From JBOGIG01 sp050742455 (GTDB lineage: Bacteria > Actinomycetota > Acidimicrobiia > Acidimicrobiales > JBOGIG01), in contig JBOGIG010000004.1 in the NCBI GenBank assembly GCA_050742455.1, positions 62,001 through 126,000 on the forward strand: a DNA stretch of 64,000 bases. Reading direction: 5' to 3'. Under the pieces are notes generated by a model. It was not told the DNA's origin, did not search any database, and saw nothing but the letters and a program-made list of their open reading frames with translations. The stretch's first letter is position 1; each line of letters opens with the position of its first letter. The position numbers and the translations under genes are program-made. Below are positions 49,474 through 60,675 of the stretch, in pieces.

Positions 49474-51064
49474 CACCCTCCTCGACCTGGCCGACTGCGG
49501 CAGCAACCTCGAGCATGGCCGGATCGGACTTGCGGTCGGCGCTGCGTACAAACAGGGCACAGAGTACGGCCAGGCATGCCACTGCCGCCCCCACCAGGTA
49601 GGCATGGCGAAATGAGCCCAGCATCCCGGATCGCCCGACCCCTCCCACCTGCACGGTAGACATGATCTGGATCCCGGCCACCACGCCGATCTGGGTCATG
49701 AATTGTTGAGCTGCGCTGGCAATCCCGAGGTCGGCTCGGGCGACGGCGTTGGCCACGCTGGCCGCCACCGAGGGAGAGGCCAGGCCCAGTCCCACGCCGG
49801 ACAGGGCCAGGGCCGACTCGATGACCACGATGGGAGAGCCATGGCCCAGTAAGCCGAACATCACCATCGACGCCACCACCGCCAGCCCCCCGGCCACGGC
49901 AGCAGACCTCTCTCCGATGCGCACGGCCATATAACCGGCCACCGGAGCCATGATGGAAAAGGCCAGGGGACGAGCTATAACCAAAAAGCCCGCTTTAGAC
50001 TCGGAGAACCCGTAGGCCTTCTCCAACAACAACGGGGCGAGGATGAACCCTCCCATATAGGCAAAGTTGGCAAACACCTGCGTCCCGATAGGAAAGGCAA
50101 AGTTGCGCTCGCGCAGGTAATGGAGAGGTATCAACGGCGCCGTGCTACGCCGTTCGACTCGCACAAAGCACACCATGGCTATCGGACTGAGTGCCAGGGC
50201 GATCAAAACGGCAGGGCTCGACCAACCGAGTACCGGGCCTCGGTTCAGACCGAAGAGCATGGCGGCCACGGCCACGGTGACCCAGGCCACGCCGGGCCAG
50301 TCCAGCTTGCGGGACCGTGCAGCGGCGACCTCTTCTATCGCGTCGGGATCACCGTCTTGGGCCGAGTCACGCAGATCGTGGGCACGACGGGGCAGGATGA
50401 GGGCGGCCAGCACCAGGGCTGAAAGGCTGAAGGGAATCTGGCCCAGGAACAGCCAGCGCCACCCGAAGGCCTGGATGATCGGCGCCCCCAGCACCACGCC
50501 TATTACCGGGCCGCCGGCGCCGACCAGGGACCAGAATCCCATGGCCTTGACCCGGTCTCCCTTGTCGAAGACCCGCAAGATGAGGGCCATCGAAGCCGCT
50601 CCGGTGGCCGCCCCTTCCAGACCCTCCAGGGTCCGGGCGGCTATCAGTGTTGTCGCATTGGGCGCGGCGGCGGACAGAGCGGCGCACACCACACCTCCGA
50701 GCAGGCCCAGCAGGTAAAGACGTCGATGACCCCACAGGTCACCCGCCTTGCCGAGCAGCGGGGCGGCGATGCCGAAGGAGAGCAGCGGTCCGGTGACGAC
50801 CCAGGTAAGAGTGGCCTCGCTCGTGTGGAATTGTTGGGCCACCCGGGGAAGAGCAACCACGAACACCGTGAAGGTGACGTCAATGGAGAACAGGCCCGCC
50901 AGCACCGTCCACAGAACCCACCATCGGTAGCGGTTGGAGCTGGTGACCTTGCGGGCCATGCGATCCCTGATGAGGAGCGGCCAGGGCACAACCACCACTT
51001 CGTCGCCGCCGGCCGCTCCCAGAGTGAAGTCGTCGTGGTCGAATCCAGGTTGTCGATCGCTCAT
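49463..51064 (-). CDS. MFS transporter, DHA2-like
   Basis: The 533-residue protein has about 14 membrane segments. The motif A region reads LLGKAGDLWGHRRLYLLGL, and motif C-like GFWSLVGAGGPVIGVVLGAPI marks drug:H+ antiporters. ATG 51064 follows an imperfect inverted repeat at 51089-51163. A charged cytoplasmic N-terminus of about 50 residues precedes the first helix. Substrate unknown; drug or metabolite efflux is the family role. Confidence 0.87.
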   Translation of the reverse strand: MSDRQPGFDHDDFTLGAAGGDEVVVVPWPLLIRDRMARKVTSSNRYRWWVLWTVLAGLFSIDVTFTVFVVALPRVAQQFHTSEATLTWVVTGPLLSFGIAAPLLGKAGDLWGHRRLYLLGLLGGVVCAALSAAAPNATTLIAARTLEGLEGAATGAASMALILRVFDKGDRVKAMGFWSLVGAGGPVIGVVLGAPIIQAFGWRWLFLGQIPFSLSALVLAALILPRRAHDLRDSAQDGDPDAIEEVAAARSRKLDWPGVAWVTVAVAAMLFGLNRGPVLGWSSPAVLIALALSPIAMVCFVRVERRSTAPLIPLHYLRERNFAFPIGTQVFANFAYMGGFILAPLLLEKAYGFSESKAGFLVIARPLAFSIMAPVAGYMAVRIGERSAAVAGGLAVVASMVMFGLLGHGSPIVVIESALALSGVGLGLASPSVAASVANAVARADLGIASAAQQFMTQIGVVAGIQIMSTVQVGGVGRSGMLGSFRHAYLVGAAVACLAVLCALFVRSADRKSDPAMLEVAAAVGQVEEGATR

Positions 51065-51088
51065 GGTGCTATCGGGCCAGAAGGTAGA

Positions 51089-51163
51089 CAGGACCCAAGG
51101 GGGCGGCGGCACCGGCGGTGGCTGGGGAACACCGCCTCAGCAACGCCACCCCCTAGGGTCCTG
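51089..51163. repeat. 75-base imperfect inverted repeat upstream of the MFS gene
   Basis: CAGGACCC (51089-51096) pairs with GGGTCCTG (51156-51163); inside it, GGGGG and GGCG pair with CCCCC and CGCC. In all 18 of 20 positions pair. On the MFS message it would form a long hairpin ending 24 bases before the start codon. No T-run follows, so a simple terminator for the SDR gene is unlikely. Confidence 0.5.
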
Positions 51164-51285
51164 TTGCACTTCAAACTATATCCGCTCGACCGCGCCGGCG
51201 AGTGGAAACGACTTCACTGGCGAATATTTCGAGGTGAGGCCGGGTCTAAGTCTGAACCAGGTGACCAATCGGAGGTGACGGCCCC

Positions 51286-52176
51286 TTAAGCCGTGGCCAG
51301 GCCCAGCAACTTGGGCACCTCCTTGGCCAGGTCACCTACGCTCCAGCGATCGTCCTGGTCAATGGATTCGGTGAGGGTCCAGGGCTGGAAATACTGGACC
51401 TTGCCCCCCTGGACAAAGAACACCTTGCCGTTGGCCGGGCAGTCGGCGGTGGACAGGTAAGCCACCAGCGGCGAAATATTGGCCGGATCCCACACATCGA
51501 ACTTCCCCGGGTCACTTGGGGCCTGAACGATGTCACCCAGTCCCGGCGTGGCCTCGGTCATTCGAGTACGTGCCGCCGGGGCGATGGCGTTGACCCGAAC
51601 TCCATAACGCTTCAACTCGTCGGCGGCGATGGTGGTGAAGGCGGCGATCCCGGCCTTGGCCGCCCCGTAGTTGGTCTGACCCGGATTGCCCAGAAGACCG
51701 GACGTGGAAGACGTGTTGACGACGGCGGCGTTTACCGTCTTTCCTGCCTTGGTCTGTTCCCGCCAGTAAGCCGCTGCCCAACGGGTCGGCACAAAATGTC
51801 CCTTGAGATGGACGTGAATAACCGAGTCCCACTCCTGTTCGGTCATATTGATGAGCACCCGGTCCCTCAGGATGCCGGCGTTGTTCACCAGCACATGCAG
51901 GTCCCCGAAGGCCTCGATGGCCGAGTTGATAAGGCGCTGGCCCCCTTCCCAGTCGGCCACGTTGTCAGCGTTTGCCACCGCTTCGCCGCCCGCCGCCTTT
52001 ATCTCATCCACCACCTGCTGAGCAGGGCTACGGTCGTCCCCCGAGCCATCGATTGCGCCGCCCAGGTCGTTGACCACGACCTTGGCCCCCTCGCCGGCAA
52101 ACAGCAAGGCGTGCTCACGGCCTATTCCGCGGCCTGCTCCGGTGATGATTGCTACCCGTCCATCTAGCTCACCCAT
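51286..52176 (-). CDS. short-chain dehydrogenase/reductase, 3-hydroxyacyl-CoA dehydrogenase-like
   Basis: The 296-residue SDR has TGAGRGIGREHALLFA (cofactor), VNNAGILRDRVLINMTEQEWDSVIHVHLKGHF, NTSSTSGLLGNPGQTNYGAAKAGI (Ser, Tyr, Lys triad) and an extended C-terminus. GRGIGREHA...GGAIDGSG and the ILRDR motif resemble the dehydrogenase part of peroxisomal multifunctional enzyme (HSD17B4). Probably acts on hydroxyacyl-CoA or steroids. AAAGGAATATCAC precedes the ATG. Confidence 0.88.
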   Translation of the reverse strand: MGELDGRVAIITGAGRGIGREHALLFAGEGAKVVVNDLGGAIDGSGDDRSPAQQVVDEIKAAGGEAVANADNVADWEGGQRLINSAIEAFGDLHVLVNNAGILRDRVLINMTEQEWDSVIHVHLKGHFVPTRWAAAYWREQTKAGKTVNAAVVNTSSTSGLLGNPGQTNYGAAKAGIAAFTTIAADELKRYGVRVNAIAPAARTRMTEATPGLGDIVQAPSDPGKFDVWDPANISPLVAYLSTADCPANGKVFFVQGGKVQYFQPWTLTESIDQDDRWSVGDLAKEVPKLLGLATA

Positions 52177-52300
52177 GTGATATTCCTTTCGCCGGCGCCT
52201 TCACCGAACCATGGCAGGCACTTGACCCGCCGGTCAAGCCGGCCCGGCAGCCAAGCCCGGTCGTCGACCGGATGGTCGGGAATCAGATGACGTAGAGGAA

Positions 52301-54364
<2,064 letters not shown>

Positions 54365-54373
54365 GGTGCCAGG

Positions 54374-56623
54374 CTACCGGTTGGCCTCGTCGGCCTGGCG
54401 CACCCCTCCCGGTAGTTCACCGGTGGCCAACAGGTGTGAAAACTCCTGCTCGTCGAGGATGGGAACGCCCAGCTCGACCGCTCTTTCTGACTTGGCGGTC
54501 CCCGGATCGCGACCCACTACCATGGCCGTGGTTTTCTGGGACACACTGCTCGGGGACTTGCCCCCCCGTGCCTTGATGGCCGCCTCTGCGCCTTGTCGGC
54601 TGTAGCCATCAAGCGTCCCGGTCACCACGATCGAGCAGCCTGCCAGGGTGGGGGCAACCTGCGTCACCTTGGGCGCGGCCAGGTGCAAACCGAATTGGCG
54701 CAGGCGGGCCAGGACGGCCCGATTTGCGGGGGAGGCAAAGAACTCGTGCACGCTCTCGGCGATCTTGGGTCCCACGCCCTCCACACCGGCTAGATCCTCG
54801 ATCGATGCTGCCGCTATGGCGTCAAGGTGGCCAAAGGCGCCGGCCAGAGCGCTCGAGCCGGTATCGCCCAGGTGCCTGATGGTCAGGCCCACCAAAAGAT
54901 TGGCTAGGGGGCGCGACCTGGAGGCATCGATCCCAGCCATGAGATTGGCCACACTCAGGGGACCCAAACCTTCGAGATCGGTGAGATCCTCGGGCTTGAG
55001 GGCGTAGATGTCGCTGATATCCCTTAATAGTCCGAGTCCGGCAAAAAGACGAACGCGTTGCTCCCCCAGGCCCTCGATGTCCATCGCCGATCGGGAGGCA
55101 AAGTGGGCGATCAATGCCACCCGGCGACCGGGGCAGTCGAGATTGATGCAATAGGTGTCACTCTCGCCTTCCAAGCGTTGGAGCGGTCCACCGCATACGG
55201 GGCAATGTTTGGGGAATCCCCACGGGGACAGGTCGGCCGGTCGACTAGACAGGACCGGGCCGATCACCTCGGGGATGACGTCTCCGGCCTTGCGCACCCG
55301 CACCAGGTCGCCTGGCCTCACGTCTTTGACGTTTACCTGGTCCTGGTTGTGCAAGGTGGCCAGAGCCACGGTGGAACCACCCACGAACACCGGTTCGAGC
55401 TGGGCAAAGGGGGTGGCTTTACCAGTCTTGCCGATCGACACCATGATGCCCGTCAGCCGGGTAGTGCGCTCCTCGGGCGGGAACTTGTATGCGATGGCCC
55501 ATCGGGGGGCCCGGGATGTGGAACCCAGCTGCCGACGCTGGGCCAGATCGTCGACCTTGACCACGGCCCCGTCGACCTCGTAACCCAGATTGTGACGACC
55601 TTCCTCCCATCTCCGGCACAGCCCGAATACGTCTTCGATCCGATCGAGCACCTCGATCTCAGGATTGACGGGCAATCCGGCCGAACGGATGAAGTCCAAC
55701 GTCTCAGAATGGCTTTTAAGATCCGGGCCACCCTGCAGCTCACCCAGTTGATAAGACCAAAAGGCAAGCTCTCGACTGGCGGTGATGGTTGGGTCTTTCT
55801 GGCGCAGCGAGCCTGCCGCCGAATTGCGAGGATTGGCAAACAGTTTCTGACCGGCCTCGGCCTGGCGCCGGTTTAGATCCTTGAAGGCGGCTAGTGGCAT
55901 GTACAGCTCACCCCTGACCTCCATGACCGCAGGCACGTCGGAGCCGTTGAGGGACAGGCGGTGGGGAATCGCCCCCACAGTGGCGACGTTGGCCGTCACG
56001 TCCTCGCCCACCGAACCGTTGCCCCGCGTGGCAGCTCGAGTGAAGCGCCCATTGAGGTAAGTGAGCGAGATGGCCAAGCCATCGATTTTCAGCTCGCAGG
56101 CAAAGCGCACCTGGGCCTGGAGGATGCGGTCCATACGCTTGACCCAGCTGGTCAGTTCATCGAATGAGAAGGCGTTGTCCAGGCTCATCATGGCCACGGC
56201 GTGCTGCACCGGGGCAAACAGAGTCGAATAGCCAGGGTCGCTGGACACCGGGTCGTCTGTAGATGCCGGTTCGTCCGTAGTCGCTGGATGGCTAGGCGAC
56301 GCCAGGGCAAAAGCCATGGCGTCACCGGCCCCCACAGATGCCGTGGGAGAGGAGGGATCGACCAGTTCGGGATGGGCCAGTTCTAGGTCCTGGAGCTGGC
56401 GAATCAGGTCGTCGTAATCGGCGTCGGGAATCTCGGGGTCATCGTGCTGGAAGTAGGCAATGGCATGACGCCGGACCTCGCCCCGCAGCCACACGGCCCG
56501 GGACAATGGGTCATCTGGCGCCCGGTCGGCGCCGTTGGGGTCATCTGGCGCCCGGTCGGCGCCGGTGGGGTCATCTGGCGCCCGGTCGGCGCCGGTGGGG
56601 TCATCTGGCGGCACCCCGGTCAC
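54374..56623 (-). CDS. ligA: NAD+-dependent DNA ligase LigA
   Basis: The 749-residue ligase has the adenylation motif CELKIDGLAISL with Lys179, RGELYMPLAAFKDLN, NPRNSAAGSLRQKD, the zinc cysteines CPVCGG...CINLDCPGRR, helix-hairpin-helix repeats and a C-terminal BRCT domain (LAGCSIVVTGTLDGYSRQGAEAAI). It seals nicks in replication and repair. Forty extra N-terminal residues consist of DPTGADRAPD repeats, and a Thr/Asp/Ser-rich insert (TTDEPASTDDPVSSD) lies at about 115-130. GTG 56623 overlaps the mnmA stop by four bases. Confidence 0.96.
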   Translation of the reverse strand: MTGVPPDDPTGADRAPDDPTGADRAPDDPNGADRAPDDPLSRAVWLRGEVRRHAIAYFQHDDPEIPDADYDDLIRQLQDLELAHPELVDPSSPTASVGAGDAMAFALASPSHPATTDEPASTDDPVSSDPGYSTLFAPVQHAVAMMSLDNAFSFDELTSWVKRMDRILQAQVRFACELKIDGLAISLTYLNGRFTRAATRGNGSVGEDVTANVATVGAIPHRLSLNGSDVPAVMEVRGELYMPLAAFKDLNRRQAEAGQKLFANPRNSAAGSLRQKDPTITASRELAFWSYQLGELQGGPDLKSHSETLDFIRSAGLPVNPEIEVLDRIEDVFGLCRRWEEGRHNLGYEVDGAVVKVDDLAQRRQLGSTSRAPRWAIAYKFPPEERTTRLTGIMVSIGKTGKATPFAQLEPVFVGGSTVALATLHNQDQVNVKDVRPGDLVRVRKAGDVIPEVIGPVLSSRPADLSPWGFPKHCPVCGGPLQRLEGESDTYCINLDCPGRRVALIAHFASRSAMDIEGLGEQRVRLFAGLGLLRDISDIYALKPEDLTDLEGLGPLSVANLMAGIDASRSRPLANLLVGLTIRHLGDTGSSALAGAFGHLDAIAAASIEDLAGVEGVGPKIAESVHEFFASPANRAVLARLRQFGLHLAAPKVTQVAPTLAGCSIVVTGTLDGYSRQGAEAAIKARGGKSPSSVSQKTTAMVVGRDPGTAKSERAVELGVPILDEQEFSHLLATGELPGGVRQADEANR
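56511..56610. repeat. 30-bp tandem repeat in ligA N-terminus
   Basis: Three full copies plus one third of a unit beginning TCATCTGGCGCCCGGTCGGC. On the reverse strand they encode PDDPTGADRA units before the LigA core. Confidence 0.9.
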
Positions 56624-57669
56624 GACTCGGCGATTCCCGATCCGAGCACCTGGTCACCGTGGTAGATGGCCACCGTCTGGCCGGGGGCTATCCGGCGCAC
56701 TGGGTGTTCGAAGACCAATGTCGAACCGGACAGGCAAGCCGGCGTGACCTGACCGTGAGCGCTCGTTTGCACCAGCACCTGCGAACCGTTGGGAACGGGC
56801 TGATCGGACCACCCCAGCCTGTCGACCTTCACCCAATTCACCATCAGGGCCGATTCCGGTCCGACGGTGACCACGCGGGCATCGACATCGACGTCAACGG
56901 CATACCGTCGGCCGCCCGCTGGCCCAGGACCCATACCCCGGCGTTGACCCACCGTCACCAGCTCCACCGCATCGACCCGACCAACCTCGGCCCCGGAGGC
57001 ACCGTCGATGATCAGGCCCGGGTGCAAATCGCCACGGCCGCCCAGGAACTCCCGACGCCCCCCGGTGGAAGTGATGAAACAGACGTCCTGGCTGTCGGGC
57101 TTGGACGCCGTGGCCAGACCGAGTGCCCGGGCCCGCGCCCTGACCTCGGACTTGGTCATGGCGCCGATGGGAAGCAACACTCGGGCCAGTTGTGCCTGGT
57201 CGAGCATGGACAGCACATAGGACTGGTCCTTGGCGCCATCCACACCCCGACTCAGGCGCAGGGTCTCCCGGTCCTTTCCAACCTGGCGCCTCACGATGCG
57301 GGCGTGATGTCCGGTCGCCACGGCATCGAAGCCGAGGCGGCGGGCCCGCTCCAAGAAGCGACCGAACTTGATATGGCGATTGCACTCGATGCAGGGGTTG
57401 GGGGTGGCGCCCCCGGCGTGGGCAGCGACGTAAGGCCCCACCACGTGGGCTTCGAAATCGGTGGTGAAGTTGAACACCCGATGCACCAGCCCCAGATGCT
57501 CGGCGGCCCGGCGGGCGTCTTCCACGTCGGCCACCGAGCAGCATCCGGAATCGCCGACGCCACCCCACAACTTCATGGTGGCACCCACAACCTCATGGCC
57601 ACCCTCGACCATGAGGGCCGCCGCCACCGACGAATCGACACCGCCGGACATGGCCACCAGGACCCTCAC
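56620..57669 (-). CDS. mnmA: tRNA-specific 2-thiouridylase
   Basis: The 349-residue MnmA has the PP-loop SGGVDSS at 8-14, catalytic Cys93 in NPCIECN and Cys197 in DSQDVCFI, ATGHHARI and KDQSYVLSML. It thiolates the wobble uridine of Lys, Glu and Gln tRNAs using sulphur from IscS, whose gene lies 49 bases upstream. GTG 57669 overlaps nothing; its stop overlaps ligA (GTGA). Confidence 0.96.
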   Translation of the reverse strand: MRVLVAMSGGVDSSVAAALMVEGGHEVVGATMKLWGGVGDSGCCSVADVEDARRAAEHLGLVHRVFNFTTDFEAHVVGPYVAAHAGGATPNPCIECNRHIKFGRFLERARRLGFDAVATGHHARIVRRQVGKDRETLRLSRGVDGAKDQSYVLSMLDQAQLARVLLPIGAMTKSEVRARARALGLATASKPDSQDVCFITSTGGRREFLGGRGDLHPGLIIDGASGAEVGRVDAVELVTVGQRRGMGPGPAGGRRYAVDVDVDARVVTVGPESALMVNWVKVDRLGWSDQPVPNGSQVLVQTSAHGQVTPACLSGSTLVFEHPVRRIAPGQTVAIYHGDQVLGSGIAES

Positions 57670-57718
57670 GCGAGGGTCTCCCGGCGACCAGCCTTTGGCG
57701 CCGGGGGTGCCACGCCCG

Positions 57719-58861
57719 TCACGATCGGGCCCGTAGGGTCGACACGGCTTGGGGGATGACGCTCAGCGCCAGGTCGATCTCAGCCTCGGTGGTGTTGGCT
57801 CCCAAGCTCAGGCGCAGGCTGGACATGGCCTGCGAAGGGGATATTCCCATGGCCACCAGCACGTGGCTCGGGTCCAGTGCCCCACTGGCACAGGCCGACC
57901 CGGCCGAAGCGCAAATGCCCGCCTCATCCAGGACAACGAGCAATTCCTCGCTCTGAATGCCGTCGAAGCGCAGGTGGGCATGTCCTGAGGTCTTGAAGGC
58001 CCGGTCGCCGGTCTCGATCGAATCGGGGACCCGGGCGAGGAGGCCATCCACCAACCGATCCCGCTGGGCTCGCACCCTCCTTATCGTCTCGGTCCTGGTC
58101 TCCACCGTGGCCTGGGCTGCCGCCGCCATGCCCAGGATGCCCGCCACGTTGTGAGTCCCACTGCGCCGGTCCCGCTCCTGCCCGCCCCCCTTGTGCAGAG
58201 GCACCAGCCTGACTCCGTCGCGCACCACCAGGGCACCCGCTCCTTGGGGACCCCCGAACTTGTGGGCGCTGACCGACACCAATTGGGCCGGGGAGGCCAA
58301 TTGGGCCACGTCCATCCAGGGGAAAGCCTGAACGGCATCGGTGTGCAGTACCGCCCGGGGAGCCAGGCGGCGAACCACTCGGGCCACCTCGGCCAGTGGT
58401 TGGATGATGCCTGTCTCGTTGTTGGCCAACATCACCGAAACCACCGCCACTTCCTCGCCGCCGGCGGCCACATCGCACAACGTGGCGGCCAGAGCGTCGA
58501 GGTCGATCAGCCCATCCAAACCCACCGGTGACACGCGACCCTTGCGGTCCTCGACCACACCCAAGACGGCGTGATGCTCCACTGAGGAACACACAGGCAC
58601 TCCGCCCCGTTGATCGCACACCCCGGAAAGGGCCAGGTTGTCGGACTCAGTCCCTCCCGAAGTGAAGATCACCTCTCCCGGGTGAGCCCCCAAAGCTCGG
58701 GCCAGCGTCTGGCGACCTTCCTCGACCGCCTGGCGGGCCAGGCGGGAAACCGAATGCGAGCCCGAGGAGTTTCCGTAGTGACCCTCCAGCCAGCCCACCA
58801 TGGCCCGGACGGCCTCCGGTCGCAGCGGAGTCGTGGCGGCATTGTCGAAGTAGGCAACCAT
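57719..58861 (-). CDS. iscS: cysteine desulfurase
   Basis: The 380-residue NifS/IscS-type enzyme shows YFDNAATTPLRPEAV, the PLP lysine Lys201 in VSAHKFGGPQG, SGTHNVAGI and the catalytic Cys324 in ASAGSACASG. It takes sulphur from cysteine for tRNA thiolation (MnmA next door) and iron-sulphur clusters, here needed by LeuC, IlvD and the ferredoxin. If the protein at 40217 is a selenoprotein, a NifS-like enzyme could also release selenium. GGTGAG precedes ATG 58861. Confidence 0.93.
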   Translation of the reverse strand: MVAYFDNAATTPLRPEAVRAMVGWLEGHYGNSSGSHSVSRLARQAVEEGRQTLARALGAHPGEVIFTSGGTESDNLALSGVCDQRGGVPVCSSVEHHAVLGVVEDRKGRVSPVGLDGLIDLDALAATLCDVAAGGEEVAVVSVMLANNETGIIQPLAEVARVVRRLAPRAVLHTDAVQAFPWMDVAQLASPAQLVSVSAHKFGGPQGAGALVVRDGVRLVPLHKGGGQERDRRSGTHNVAGILGMAAAAQATVETRTETIRRVRAQRDRLVDGLLARVPDSIETGDRAFKTSGHAHLRFDGIQSEELLVVLDEAGICASAGSACASGALDPSHVLVAMGISPSQAMSSLRLSLGANTTEAEIDLALSVIPQAVSTLRARS

Positions 58862-58969
58862 CTCACCAACAAGGCTAATGGCCACCCCAGGGGCCGGGGA
58901 CCTGATCAGGCGCCCACCGGTCATTGGCCGGCCCCGCCCAGGGGATCCGGGCAGGGTGCACATGGCAGG

Positions 58970-59533
58970 TCAGGGCTTGGCCACCATGAGGAAGAAGGCC
59001 CCCACGTAGATCAGATCCACCACGGCCACCGCCCTCGACAACCGGGTGGCCATCTGGGGCAGTACTCCGATATCGGCCGAACCGACGGACTGGGGGGATC
59101 GAGCCAGGTCGGCCAGCAGGCCCTGAAGGCAGGCCTCCCCGGGCCACACAACCCACTCCAATATGGCGGCGGCCAGCACGAAAAGAACCAGTCCGGACCA
59201 AACCCAGGGGTCCTTGAGGCTATATGCCGACGAACTCGTGGCCAATAGGGCGAAGCCAAGAAGGGGCACAAGCCACACCGAGCGGGCCACCAGATTGGGC
59301 CCGGGCCGGAAAAAGGCCACCACTCCGGCCCCGAGCCCCTCGCCAGCCGATCCAGCCGATCCAGCCGATCCAGCCGATCCAGCCGAAGAACTAACCTGCC
59401 TACCTTGCCTGCCTGCTGAAGCGGCGTATTGGCCGGTGACGGCCACCGCACCGAAGCCGAGGATACCGGCCACCACATGGGCGATCAGGATTACCTCGTA
59501 GGCGACCGACGACGTTCCGAGGGCCCCAGTCAC
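58970..59533 (-). CDS. DUF2269-like integral membrane protein
   Basis: The 187-residue protein has about four membrane helices: VILIAHVVAGILGFGAVAV, SVWLVPLLGFALLATSSSAYSL, GLVLFVLAAAILEWVVW and VVDLIYVGAFFLMVAK. The N-terminal HVVAGILGFG pattern and size are like DUF2269 (CopD-related) proteins. The function is unknown. The loop between helices 1 and 2 contains SAGSAGSAGSAGSAG, encoded by 9-bp repeats. Confidence 0.7.
   Translation of the reverse strand: MTGALGTSSVAYEVILIAHVVAGILGFGAVAVTGQYAASAGRQGRQVSSSAGSAGSAGSAGSAGEGLGAGVVAFFRPGPNLVARSVWLVPLLGFALLATSSSAYSLKDPWVWSGLVLFVLAAAILEWVVWPGEACLQGLLADLARSPQSVGSADIGVLPQMATRLSRAVAVVDLIYVGAFFLMVAKP
59343..59396. repeat. 9-bp tandem repeat in DUF2269-like gene
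   Basis: Six units of CCAGCCGAT (last one diverged) encode the AGS loop of the membrane protein on the reverse strand. Confidence 0.9.
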
Positions 59534-59691
59534 AGTCTTGGCCCCGACTTGGTCAATTGGGATTCAACTGGCCACAAAATGGGTAAAAGTCCTGGTGTCA
59601 CCGCGTGGGCGCAATGTGGCGCTAACTTTGAGGACAAATGGAAGATGCCATCAGGCTACGCGGAAGAATTCGGCCAGGTGAGGTCGACTAG

Positions 59692-60675
59692 ATGAGCCAA
59701 TTGCGCTTGGACCCCCTGACCGGTCGGTGGGTGGCAGTCAGTTCGGAGCGGTCGACCCGGCCGTCGGCCTTCGTGCCTAGGGCACTGCCCGTCGAGTTCA
59801 ACACCACCCGACCGTGTCCTTTCTGCCCTGGTAACGAGGAATCCACCCCTCCAGCCCTGGAAACCTACGGCCAATCGGGGGATTGGCTGGTCCGGGTGGT
59901 GCCGAACCTGTATCCGGCCTTCGAGGGCAGCGACCCGATGGTGGTGACCCATCGCGGTCCGGTCTTCGCCGAGGCCCCGGCCAGCGGGATCCACGAGGTA
60001 CTGGTCCTTTCCCCCGAGCACGACAAGGCCTGGGCCGATTTGGAAGACGAGCAGGTCCAACTGGTAATGGCTGCCATCAGGGATCGGGTGGCGACTCACG
60101 CTTCGACGCCAGGGCTGCGCTACAGCCAGGCGATTGTCAACTCCGGTCGTGAAGCCGGCGCCTCATTGGAGCATCCCCACGGCCAGTTGCTCGGGATGAG
60201 CTTCGTGCCCCGGGAATTGGTGGACGAACAAGCGGGCTTCGCCCGATTCGCGGGCGGATGCCTGCTGTGCGCAACGGCCGATGCCGAGGAGAGCGCCCGC
60301 CACCGAGTGGTGCACCTCGACTCCGACACCATCGTGGTCTGCCCCTACTGGAGTGGGACGCCGTTCGAGATGCTCGTTATCCCCCGCGAGCACGACGGCC
60401 ACCTCCACACGAGTTCCGGCTCCAGCCTGGACTCGGTCGGACGCTCACTGCGGGCCTCACTTCGCCTGCTGCGGGAACGGGCCGGTGACGTGGCCTACAA
60501 TCTGGTGTTCCACTCTGCTCCCTACCGGGCTACCGAGCCCTACCACTGGCACGTTCACATCTGGCCCAAGCTGACGACCCAGGCCGGCTTCGAGTTGGGA
60601 ACCGGAGTCCTCATCGACATCGTGCCTCCTGAGGAAGCCGCCGCCGAACTAAGGGCAAACGTCGCCTCCGTCTAA
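59692..60675 (+). CDS. galT: galactose-1-phosphate uridylyltransferase
   Basis: The 327-residue HIT-superfamily protein has LRLDPLTGRWVAVSSERSTRP, zinc ligands CPFCPG, SIVNSG-like AIVNSGREAGASLEHPHGQLLG with catalytic His163 in HPH, and a C-terminal HWHVHIWPKLT. It exchanges UMP between UDP-glucose and galactose-1-phosphate. It shares two bases of stop codon sequence with the convergent glgB. It may support the adjacent glycogen/trehalose genes. Confidence 0.92.
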   Translation: MSQLRLDPLTGRWVAVSSERSTRPSAFVPRALPVEFNTTRPCPFCPGNEESTPPALETYGQSGDWLVRVVPNLYPAFEGSDPMVVTHRGPVFAEAPASGIHEVLVLSPEHDKAWADLEDEQVQLVMAAIRDRVATHASTPGLRYSQAIVNSGREAGASLEHPHGQLLGMSFVPRELVDEQAGFARFAGGCLLCATADAEESARHRVVHLDSDTIVVCPYWSGTPFEMLVIPREHDGHLHTSSGSSLDSVGRSLRASLRLLRERAGDVAYNLVFHSAPYRATEPYHWHVHIWPKLTTQAGFELGTGVLIDIVPPEEAAAELRANVASV

